NCBI GenBank assembly: GCA_023055355.1
Contig: JALJCS010000001.1
Span: forward strand, 51,155,381-51,219,380
Direction: 5' to 3'
DNA: 64,000 nucleotides
From: Agelaius tricolor
Lineage: Eukaryota; Chordata; Aves; Passeriformes; Icteridae
Below, one piece after another: positions 62,001 through 64,000 of this stretch (the stretch's first letter is position 1; every line of letters begins with the position of its first letter). Position numbers and translations under genes: made by a program. The notes beneath the pieces were generated by a model. It saw only the letters and a list, made by a program, of their open reading frames with translations, did not search any database and had not been told where the DNA came from.

Positions 62001-63427
62001 TAGTTTTGGCCCCAATTTTTCATGGCAAAATAAAGATTATCTGACATGTTGGTAGAAGAATAATTTGTGTGTTAATTAATTCCTCAGATATAGCTGGCCA
62101 AAATATCTTAGTGTGCTTTTATTCTTAGTACAAGCACAATGCACCATTTTAATATTCTGTGATTTTTTTTTTTCCTTCCATGCTTGGTTTACCAAGTATT
62201 CCTTTCAGGACAATAGTAGTGAGCTTGCTGTCCCACCAAGTACTGCTCCAGAATTTATATGACATCTTACTGGAAGAATTTGTGAAAGGCCCTTCTAACT
62301 TGGAGGAGAAAATGGCAATACAAGTACCAGAAAACAAGTTGGCTGGTTTTCTCAGGTACATCTCCATGCAAAACCTGGCTGTCATCTTTGACTTACTCCT
62401 GGACTCCTACAGAACAGCCAGAGAGTTTGACACCAGACCTGGGCTGAAGTGTTTGTTGAAAAAAGTGTCTGGCATTGGTGGAGCTGCCAACTTGTATCGC
62501 CAGTCAGCAATGAGCTTCAACATCTACTTCCATGCCTTGGTTTGTGCAATCCTGACAAACCAGGAGAACATCACTGCAGAGCAAGTGAAAAAGATCCTCT
62601 TTGAAGATGATGAGAGAAGCACAGACTCCTCACAGCAGTGTTCTTCAGAAGATGAAGACATTTTTGAAGAAACTGCCCAGGTCAGTCCCCCACGAGGGAA
62701 GGAGAAGAGGCAGTGGAGGGCTCGAATCCCATCTCTGAGCGTCCAGCCGGTCAGCAATGCAGACTGGGGCTGGCTGATCAAGAGGCTTCACAAGCTCTGC
62801 ATGGAACTGTGCAACAACTACATCCAAATGCATCTGGACCTGGAGAACAATGTAGAGGAGCCTCCAGTGTTCAAAGGTGACTCTTTCTTCATTTTACCAT
62901 CTTTTCACTCAGAAACCTCCACCCCATCAACTGGAGGGCTGTCTGGAAAGGACACACCATCAGAAGATGACCGAAGTCAAATCAGGGACCAGCTGGGAGA
63001 CAGCTTGACGCCTCGAGGAGGGAGTGGAGAAATATTGCTGCTACCCCCACCCCTGAGTCCTAAACCAGAAAAAAAAGAGCAAATCAAGAAAAAAGAATGG
63101 TGGGAGAGTGCTGGTAACAAGATCTACACCATAGCCACTGACAAAACCATCTCCAAGTTTATGACAGAATACAAGAAGAGAAAGCAGCAACAGGCCATGA
63201 CATCCTTCACCAAAGAGGTCAAAGTGGAAAAGAAAGGGGAACTCCTGGGTTCAAGAGGGCCAGACTCACCTGTACTCCAGCGGCCTCAACATCTTCTAGA
63301 TCAAGGTCAAATGAGGCATTCATTCAGTGCTGGTCCAGAGATCCTGAGACAAGAGAAGAGACCCCGTTCAGGGTCCACAGTCAGCTCCCTGAATATATCT
63401 ATTAGGGATGCAGAGGCCCAGATACAG
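5755..63427 (+). CDS. ARFGEF3: ARFGEF3 (BIG3), partial, 29 canonical exons
   Basis: Seen: 29 exons bounded by AG acceptors and GT donors (one GC donor), with phases that join into 1,999 codons without a stop. Family knowledge: BIG3 is a large member of the BIG/GBF Sec7 family. It works mainly as a scaffold in the secretory pathway and cytosol, restrains insulin-granule biogenesis in islets, and binds prohibitin-2 in oestrogen-responsive cells. Order seen: rest of DCB, PHB2-binding helix, Ser/acidic linker, Sec7-like region, HDS-like helical repeats, phospho-rich tail. With about 117 missing N-terminal and about 63 missing C-terminal residues (human numbers from memory) the total matches the human length of about 2,177. 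The Sec7 FRLPGE-type catalytic loop is absent, so exchange activity is doubtful. The product call is very sure; only the ends are missing. Exon numbers W1-W29 below are window numbers, not human exon numbers. Confidence 0.97.
5824..10297. other. Intron W1-W2
   Basis: It holds the candidate cassette exon at 8496-8627. The rest is AT-rich with no repeat or gene I can support; the small open frames lack splice or start context. Confidence 0.8.
8496..8627 (+). CDS. Candidate cassette exon inside ARFGEF3 (not canonical)
   Basis: Seen: 132 bp with acceptor tgctcttag and donor AAG|gtacct, phase 0 to 0, open in the gene's frame. It would add 44 residues ([16 protein letters not shown]... ending SSSVAFQK) between W1 and W2. 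Against: canonical BIG3 joins LKIAE directly to VCIETY, and BIG1/BIG2 (from memory) have no insert there. The published position of Q165 in the PHB2-binding helix also fits only without it. It could be an unrecorded alternative exon, an ancient lost exon, or a chance ORF. Confidence 0.35.
10298..10420 (+). CDS. ARFGEF3: ARFGEF3 exon W2 (PHB2-binding helix)
   Basis: 123 bp, phase 0 to 0, cctcatcag|GTT to ATG|gtgagc. It encodes [14 protein letters not shown]... through [17 protein letters not shown]. The motif [12 protein letters not shown] falls at residues 165-176 in human numbering. It contains Q165, D169 and Q173, reported as contacts with prohibitin-2. The last residue of the published 13-mer (R177 in human) is K here. 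The numbering only works if W1 joins directly to W2. Confidence 0.96.
10421..11910. other. Intron W2-W3
   Basis: AT-rich intron (T runs near 10600-10900). Nothing else seen. Confidence 0.8.
11911..11953 (+). CDS. ARFGEF3: ARFGEF3 exon W3
   Basis: 43 bp micro-exon, phase 0 to 1, cctcaacag|ATA to CAAG|gtattt. It encodes [14 protein letters not shown], a linker after the PHB2-binding helix. It is too short for ORF-based detection and is placed by splice signals and phase. Confidence 0.9.
11954..14884. other. Introns W3-W4 and W4-W5
   Basis: The stretches on both sides of W4 (12928-13006) hold no recognised repeat, RNA or gene. The 128-codon open frame near 13979-14365 has no splice or protein-family support. 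Confidence 0.75.
12928..13006 (+). CDS. ARFGEF3: ARFGEF3 exon W4
   Basis: 79 bp, phase 1 to 2, tttggag|GTA to AAA|gtgagt. It encodes [19 protein letters not shown] then EKLQAVI, a helical DCB/HUS segment matching the human ...[18 protein letters not shown] (from memory). Confidence 0.94.
14885..14989 (+). CDS. ARFGEF3: ARFGEF3 exon W5
   Basis: 105 bp, phase 2 to 2, ctttgccag|TGA to ATG|gtgagt. It encodes [20 protein letters not shown] followed by a Ser-rich loop and HKGFTDLIW. Helical DCB/HUS segment; the W codon is split across the next intron. Confidence 0.95.
14990..17705. other. Intron W5-W6
   Basis: No recognised repeat. The 147-codon minus-strand open frame at 16508-16951 has AT-rich composition and no family match that I can see. 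Confidence 0.75.
17706..18030 (+). CDS. ARFGEF3: ARFGEF3 exon W6
   Basis: 325 bp, phase 2 to 0, tttctcag|GAA to GAG|gtagga. It starts [20 protein letters not shown], then a Ser/Gly-rich loop ([16 protein letters not shown]), then a helical block [19 protein letters not shown] ending KIMKE. It is highly conserved with human BIG3 and probably belongs to the HUS-like region before the Sec7-like domain. Confidence 0.97.
18031..20221. other. Introns W6-W7 and W7-W8
   Basis: Apart from W7 (19367-19479) I see only AT-rich intronic sequence. Confidence 0.8.
19367..19479 (+). CDS. ARFGEF3: ARFGEF3 exon W7
   Basis: 113 bp, phase 0 to 2, tcctttcag|ATA to GCT|gtacgc. It encodes [20 protein letters not shown] and a basic stretch [16 protein letters not shown]. 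The RSISKRKS stretch has basic-directed Ser sites that could suit PKA-type kinases (inference). Confidence 0.95.
20222..21132 (+). CDS. ARFGEF3: ARFGEF3 exon W8 (large linker exon, start of Sec7-like region)
   Basis: 911 bp, phase 2 to 1, gattgtag|TAT to CAG|gtttgc. It continues [20 protein letters not shown], then an acidic Ser/Thr/Gln-rich linker, a conserved block around [20 protein letters not shown], an acidic block with [14 protein letters not shown], then helices [20 protein letters not shown] and a stretch ending SFSSTFCSG. The Met at 20226 is internal, not a start: an in-frame residue precedes it across the splice. Codons past 21132 are intron. Confidence 0.97.
21133..25616. other. 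Intron W8-W9
   Basis: 4.5 kb. It holds the triple 31-bp repeat at 24297 and T-rich runs near 23905-23950. No gene or known mobile element recognised. Confidence 0.8.
24297..24387. repeat. Triple 31-bp tandem repeat
   Basis: Three imperfect units share the frame (G/A)AACAG(A/T)TACTC...CCACCCTC: 24297-24327, 24328-24358, 24359-24387. A short CpG-bearing stretch (GTGACGAC, GTCCGAG, CTCACGAGG) follows up to 24450. Origin unknown; a decayed LTR U3 or an intronic regulatory repeat are possible. Confidence 0.65.
25617..25783 (+). CDS. ARFGEF3: ARFGEF3 exon W9 (Sec7-like)
   Basis: 167 bp, phase 1 to 0, tttgttag|GTA to CTG|gtgagt. It encodes [66 protein letters not shown] lines up with the Sec7 helix that in active GEFs reads roughly AD-x-AYVLAYSIIMLTTDLH. 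This is the Sec7-like core, without the catalytic loop. Confidence 0.96.
26856..27632 (+). mobile_element. CR1 LINE 3' fragment, sense
   Basis: About 780 bp of the CR1 3' end in sense: GTATGAGGTTCAATGAGG, GGTCACAAGAACCCAGTG, AAGAAGGACATTGAGGTCCT, GAGGAGTGGCTGAGGGAGCT, TTGGACTTGATGACCTTAAA. It ends 130 bp before exon W10. Short open frames in it are relics of CR1 sequence, not genes. Confidence 0.92.
27764..27929 (+). CDS. ARFGEF3: ARFGEF3 exon W10 (Sec7-like, C-terminal part)
   Basis: 166 bp, phase 0 to 1, ctctgcag|AAG to CGG|gtcagt. It encodes [40 protein letters not shown] and a loop ending LISMLT. It lies 130 bp downstream of a CR1 LINE end. Confidence 0.96.
29333..29440 (+). CDS. ARFGEF3: ARFGEF3 exon W11
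   Basis: 108 bp, phase 1 to 1, ctggcag|ACA to CAG|gtacta. It encodes [20 protein letters not shown] then a polar [16 protein letters not shown] loop. Phase 1-1 makes it skippable in frame. Confidence 0.95.
29686..29901 (+). CDS. ARFGEF3: ARFGEF3 exon W12
   Basis: 216 bp, phase 1 to 1, cactttag|GAA to TGG|gtaagg. It encodes [40 protein letters not shown], a charged [10 protein letters not shown] segment and [11 protein letters not shown]. One of the most conserved BIG3 blocks (HDS-type helical repeats). Confidence 0.97.
30157..30267 (+). CDS. ARFGEF3: ARFGEF3 exon W13
   Basis: 111 bp, phase 1 to 1, tttacag|GAG to AAG|gtaact. It encodes [20 protein letters not shown], then the charged coil [17 protein letters not shown]. 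Confidence 0.95.
31606..31756 (+). CDS. ARFGEF3: ARFGEF3 exon W14
   Basis: 151 bp, phase 1 to 2, gctacag|TGA to CAG|gtactc. It encodes [63 protein letters not shown] is amphipathic. Confidence 0.96.
32047..32095. repeat. 24-bp tandem duplication
   Basis: AAGAAGAAAGGTTATCTATG is repeated with one change (TCTCTG) about 23 bp on, inside the intron before W15. Confidence 0.7.
32246..32560 (+). CDS. ARFGEF3: ARFGEF3 exon W15
   Basis: 315 bp, phase 2 to 2, ttcccag|GGT to CAG|gtaaaa. It starts [17 protein letters not shown], then a Pro/Gln/Ser-rich low-complexity linker, then [46 protein letters not shown]. Conserved ends flank a fast-evolving middle. It is noticeably more GC-rich than the surrounding intron. 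Confidence 0.96.
34145..34278 (+). CDS. ARFGEF3: ARFGEF3 exon W16
   Basis: 134 bp, phase 2 to 1, cctacag|GCT to CAG|gtaaat. It encodes [48 protein letters not shown]-like helical region. Confidence 0.97.
35637..35782 (+). CDS. ARFGEF3: ARFGEF3 exon W17
   Basis: 146 bp, phase 1 to 0, cttgtag|GTG to GAG|gtagga. It encodes [51 protein letters not shown]-like region; the latter motifs are shared across large ARF-GEFs. Confidence 0.97.
36489..36668 (+). CDS. ARFGEF3: ARFGEF3 exon W18 (ends in a GC donor)
   Basis: 180 bp, phase 0 to 0, cctgtag|GCT to CAG|gcaagt. It encodes [60 protein letters not shown], a strongly conserved HDS block. The donor is GC, not GT, in the consensus CAG|GCAAGT. No GT donor in the right phase lies nearby, and W19 continues the human order directly. 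Confidence 0.95.
37056..37200 (+). CDS. ARFGEF3: ARFGEF3 exon W19
   Basis: 145 bp, phase 0 to 1, gctgcag|GTG to TGG|gtaagg. It encodes [48 protein letters not shown]. The [10 protein letters not shown] motif is typical of BIG-family HDS domains. Confidence 0.97.
38282..38404 (+). CDS. ARFGEF3: ARFGEF3 exon W20
   Basis: 123 bp, phase 1 to 1, tccacag|GGA to TGG|gtaaat. It encodes [50 protein letters not shown] is a BIG-family HDS signature. Confidence 0.97.
40542..40645 (+). CDS. ARFGEF3: ARFGEF3 exon W21
   Basis: 104 bp, phase 1 to 0, tccccag|GGG to CAG|gtatga. It encodes [35 protein letters not shown] variable loop, then a conserved helix. An A49 tract begins about 340 bp downstream. Confidence 0.95.
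40989..41037 (+). repeat. A49 homopolymer
   Basis: 49 consecutive A residues. No retrogene body or target duplication is obvious around it. Bird CR1 elements do not normally leave poly(A), so the source is unclear. It may be slippage or an assembly effect. Confidence 0.9.
42013..42157 (+). CDS. ARFGEF3: ARFGEF3 exon W22
   Basis: 145 bp, phase 0 to 1, cttccaag|TTG to CTG|gtaagt. It encodes [20 protein letters not shown], a basic/acidic loop and [14 protein letters not shown]. It is the last exon before the provirus-bearing intron; the 3' LTR begins 684 bp beyond the donor. Confidence 0.96.
42842..43448 (-). repeat. 3' LTR of the provirus
   Basis: 607 bp, minus strand TGAATCAAGG...CGTGCATCA. 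It lacks the 20-bp duplication of the other LTR, and its TATA position is mutated (TGTAAAAG-like). AATAAA is at 42898-42893. It is preceded on the minus strand by a purine-rich PPT. Confidence 0.93.
43449..43463 (-). other. Polypurine tract
   Basis: On the minus strand AGAGAAACAGGGGAA directly precedes the TG of the 3' LTR. This is the expected place and composition for the plus-strand primer of reverse transcription. Confidence 0.9.
43602..45567 (-). pseudogene. env: ERV envelope, broken
   Basis: It starts 1 nt after the pol stop with a hydrophobic signal peptide (first about 28 residues). A Cys-rich surface subunit runs to a TAG at 45124, and the frame continues with further TGA stops. A TM-like part with heptad-type helices and an [20 protein letters not shown] segment follows (44385-44690), then a Cys-bearing ectodomain (44077-44388). 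A hydrophobic anchor ([20 protein letters not shown], about 43622-43680) has a short tail that ends at the TAG at 43602. I count several stops and at least two frameshifts. I did not find a clear CX6CC motif, so this is not a standard gamma-type TM. Confidence 0.85.
45569..46968 (-). pseudogene. pol: ERV pol remnant: RT deleted, RNase H end, integrase
   Basis: Right after protease is the first part of RT (VFPGVWASS...NTPPVEDRL). It runs straight into the end of RNase H ([11 protein letters not shown], 46830-46860) at a run of seven A. The polymerase and most of RNase H are missing, about 2 kb by comparison with gammaretroviruses. Integrase follows in pieces: the N-terminal zinc region, first catalytic Asp in [10 protein letters not shown], last catalytic Glu in [13 protein letters not shown] (near 46110-46150), and the C-terminal domain (IQPGDYVYV, to the stop at 45569). 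Confidence 0.88.
46965..47384 (-). pseudogene. pro: ERV protease (active-site variant)
   Basis: 139-codon open stretch with the retropepsin pattern: LVDMGA at the catalytic loop and LLGRDLL near the C-terminus. The expected DTG/DSG triad reads DMG. It overlaps the end of the nucleocapsid region in another frame. It would be nonfunctional or impaired. Confidence 0.85.
47357..49065 (-). pseudogene. gag: ERV gag (matrix, capsid, nucleocapsid), broken
   Basis: It starts at an ATG-GGA (Met-Gly, myristoylation-type) at 49065. A matrix-like part runs to a stop at 48829. An acidic/Pro linker and capsid with a major-homology-type segment follow (relics at 48166-48429 and 47689-47964). A basic nucleocapsid contains one zinc-knuckle relic (C...GHWKNQC) near 47500. 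Layout is gammaretrovirus-like: one CCHC knuckle and a capsid with MLV-type spacing. At least four in-frame stops and frameshifts break it. Confidence 0.88.
49501..50004 (-). pseudogene. Leader accessory ORF copy B (unrecognised, broken)
   Basis: Minus-strand ORF from an ATG at 50004, with a possible upstream Met at 50055. Landmarks: [28 protein letters not shown] and [12 protein letters not shown]. The frame stops at 49729. A second frame carries an in-frame TGA, then [13 protein letters not shown] and WEEKWEK, and ends at 49501. Identities with copy A run along its length (L..W.GL.P.EF, V.L.G.Y, DWE.P, EI..LVC.K.R, EE.W). That supports real coding ancestry rather than chance. Function unknown. 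Confidence 0.72.
50367..50869 (-). pseudogene. Leader accessory ORF copy A (unrecognised, broken)
   Basis: Reading the minus strand after the PBS, a broken ORF runs about 167 codons with at least one frameshift and internal stops. Landmarks: [28 protein letters not shown], then in another frame [12 protein letters not shown] and [12 protein letters not shown], ending EEDWNSAK. The same landmarks recur in copy B, so the two are tandem paralogues about 0.86 kb apart. Cys and His residues suggest possible metal binding (inference). I do not recognise the family. It sits between the 5' LTR and gag, where most gammaretroviruses have no separate gene. Confidence 0.7.
50985..51098. repeat. Tandem repeat in proviral leader, 66-bp period
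   Basis: Two imperfect copies of about 48-59 bp sharing TTTTGACACAAGATAG and AGAAATG (50985-51043 and 51051-51098). They lie between accessory ORF copy A and the hydrophobic ORF. Confidence 0.7.
51126..51347 (-). other. Hydrophobic 73-codon ORF in proviral leader
   Basis: Just downstream of the PBS on the minus strand. It has an N-terminal Cys/Gly-rich part and a hydrophobic run ([20 protein letters not shown]) that could span a membrane. It has no paralogue in the leader and may be chance. Confidence 0.25.
51474..51513. repeat. 20-bp tandem duplication near the PBS
   Basis: TCCAGGAATATCCCAGTGCC is repeated directly (51474-51493 and 51494-51513; the second copy ends GG). It lies 45 bp from the PBS, in the region where packaging and dimerisation signals would lie. 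Confidence 0.7.
51558..51575 (-). other. Primer binding site
   Basis: On the minus strand TGGCAACTGCAGCAGGAC starts 3 nt after the 5' LTR end. It begins TGG, as needed to pair a tRNA CCA end. I cannot match it to the common Pro, Gln, Lys, Trp or Phe primers. The GCAGGA core slightly recalls class II (Ser-type) tRNA T arms. Confidence 0.75.
51579..52202 (-). repeat. 5' LTR of the provirus
   Basis: 624 bp, minus strand TGAAGC...CATCA ends. It has an intact TATAAAAG at 52017-52010 and AATAAA at 51635-51630. It carries a 20-bp tandem duplication (51823-51842 and 51843-51862) that is absent from the 3' LTR. The 380-nt gap from TATA to the poly(A) signal implies a long R region if this TATA is used. 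Confidence 0.93.
52203..54071. other. Host intron sequence 3' of the provirus
   Basis: About 1.9 kb of ordinary intron between the provirus and W23. No repeat recognised. Together with 42158-42841 it is the pre-insertion intron of about 2.5 kb. Confidence 0.8.
54072..54200 (+). CDS. ARFGEF3: ARFGEF3 exon W23
   Basis: 129 bp, phase 1 to 1, cttgtag|GCC to CTG|gtaatg. It encodes [42 protein letters not shown]. First exon after the provirus-bearing intron. The frame continues correctly from W22, so splicing across the insertion would give an intact protein. Confidence 0.96.
54731..54907 (+). CDS. ARFGEF3: ARFGEF3 exon W24
   Basis: 177 bp, phase 1 to 1, attttaag|GAC to CAG|gtatgt. It encodes [59 protein letters not shown]. 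Confidence 0.96.
55452..55566 (+). CDS. ARFGEF3: ARFGEF3 exon W25
   Basis: 115 bp, phase 1 to 2, ccttatag|ATA to CAG|gtaacc. It encodes [38 protein letters not shown]. Confidence 0.95.
56112..56255 (-). mobile_element. CR1 LINE 3' fragment next to exon W26
   Basis: Antisense CR1 end: TCATAGAATGGTTTGGGTTG, AGGGACCTTAAAGATCA, GCCATGGGCAGAGAAC. It lies about 80 bp upstream of the W26 acceptor. Confidence 0.93.
56333..56435 (+). CDS. ARFGEF3: ARFGEF3 exon W26
   Basis: 103 bp, phase 2 to 0, ccttgcag|GTA to AAG|gtaaaa. It encodes [38 protein letters not shown]1 fragment ends only about 80 bp upstream of its acceptor. Confidence 0.96.
56980..57111 (+). CDS. ARFGEF3: ARFGEF3 exon W27
   Basis: 132 bp, phase 0 to 0, cctgtag|AAC to CAG|gtactg. 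It encodes [44 protein letters not shown]. Phase 0-0 makes it skippable in frame. Confidence 0.95.
58212..58819 (+). mobile_element. Solo LTR of an avian ERV family
   Basis: 608 bp starting TGTTGCCCTG and ending CACAGCACA. It contains GGGATGGAGTTAAT, CATACCA, CATGCTCAG (followed by a decayed TATA, TATGTAAAT), a Thr/T-rich stretch, and the end block GTTGCTGTCTGTGGTTAAATCACA. I recognise these as blocks of a common bird LTR family. No internal region and no clear target duplication are seen. Confidence 0.8.
59272..59402 (+). CDS. ARFGEF3: ARFGEF3 exon W28
   Basis: 131 bp, phase 0 to 2, ttctag|GTC to AAG|gtaaaa. It encodes [43 protein letters not shown]. Confidence 0.95.
59403..62196. other. 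Intron W28-W29
   Basis: 2.8 kb AT-rich intron. A short direct repeat (CTTAAGATAGGTTTA-like) is near 61505-61545. It ends in a pyrimidine tract and the two competing acceptors of W29. Confidence 0.75.
62197..63427 (+). CDS. ARFGEF3: ARFGEF3 exon W29 (large C-terminal exon, two possible acceptors)
   Basis: 1231 bp, phase 2 to 0, ending CAG|gtagga. The start chosen is accaag|TATT, which gives [14 protein letters not shown] and fits human SVSFREIVVSLL (from memory). A stronger-looking acceptor 12 nt on (cctttcag|GACA, start 62209) is also in frame and would give RTIVV. It then encodes helices [34 protein letters not shown], an acidic phospho-like block ([20 protein letters not shown]), and a basic/Ser-rich tail including [38 protein letters not shown] and [10 protein letters not shown]. 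The last human residues (AWTNMVLTVL...) lie beyond the window. Confidence 0.95.
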
Positions 63428-64000
63428 GTAGGACATTCTTGTAGAAGGCTAATAATAATAGCAATATATAAAAACATTTACATTATTATAATATTTTTGT
63501 TCAATATTGTATTATATAATGAAGTCCTTATGATGAGGACTGAATCTTTAGGAGCTGGAATTAATAAAAACCTGATTCTGCCCTATTAAAAGAAAGTCAG
63601 TTTTCAGGGAAGTGTCATCAGGCATATATACTAACTCAGCTGTCAAGAGTGCTTCTGTGGCTGGGGCCAAAGTTGCCCTTAATCCTGAGAACTCACAACC
63701 TACAGCAAACTCATTGCTTACTGCTATGGTCTGTAGCCCTCTGAAGGCTTTTGAAAATGCTATGCTGCTTGACACATTGCTTTTGTACTTAAGAATGGGA
63801 TTTTTTGTTAATTCCAGAGAAAAATAATGGGTTCTTTTGCTAAAAGCTTGTTTTTTGCATGTCCAAGTGAACAAATCAGTTAAAGCATCAAACTTGACAG
63901 GTTTTGTTCACTGTGGGACAAAAAAAAGGAAAGGGTGAGCATGATACCTGCAATACAAAGTCAAGTGATTTTGGAACATTAAATGAATATGCTGGCCTTA
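63428..64000. other. Start of the intron after W29
   Basis: It begins gtagga and runs to the window edge. The last coding exon or exons (human ending ...VYDIIV, from memory) are not present. Confidence 0.85.

Noticed and set aside
1..64000. CRISPR arrays, tRNA or rRNA genes, bacterial operon features
   Set aside because: No regularly spaced repeats, cloverleaf or rRNA cores were seen, and the exon-intron structure is that of a vertebrate nuclear gene.

Overview
The window looks like a bird chromosome. The evidence is CR1 LINE fragments with their typical 3' ends, an avian-type solo LTR, an avian-type endogenous retrovirus (ERV), AT-rich introns and GT-AG splicing. The species cannot be fixed from the sequence.

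One host gene fills the window on the + strand: ARFGEF3 (BIG3/KIAA1244), the catalytically divergent third member of the BIG/Sec7 family. I placed 29 canonical coding exons between 5755 and 63427. Their reading phases join without a break for 1,999 codons. Adding about 117 upstream residues and about 63 downstream residues (human lengths, from memory) gives almost exactly the human protein of about 2,177 residues. The 5' end (promoter and first coding exons) and the 3' end (last exon or exons and UTR) lie outside. The parts present are the rest of the DCB region with the prohibitin-2-binding helix, the long Ser/acidic linker, a Sec7-like domain without the catalytic glutamate motif, the HDS-type helical repeats, and most of the phospho-rich C-terminus. 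Two further exon-like segments (1191-1307 and 8496-8627) do not fit the canonical protein and may be cassette exons. One intron uses a GC donor. The last large exon has two in-frame acceptors 12 nt apart.

The 11.9-kb intron at 42158-54071 holds an antisense provirus at 42842-52202. It has two LTRs that differ at about 16 substitutions, a PPT, a PBS, and gag, pro, a pol with the reverse transcriptase deleted, and a long env ending in a clear membrane anchor. It is broken by stops and frameshifts. Its 2.5-kb leader between the 5' LTR and gag carries two diverged tandem copies of an unrecognised Cys-containing accessory ORF. This is the most unusual feature of the window; a coding region between the 5' LTR and gag recalls the gene order of epsilonretroviruses.

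Other intron contents are CR1 fragments (1688-1935, 26856-27632, 56112-56255), a solo LTR (58212-58819), a triple 31-bp repeat (24297-24387), a strong hairpin (4022-4070) and an A49 tract (40989-41037). No tRNA, rRNA, CRISPR or second host protein-coding gene was seen.
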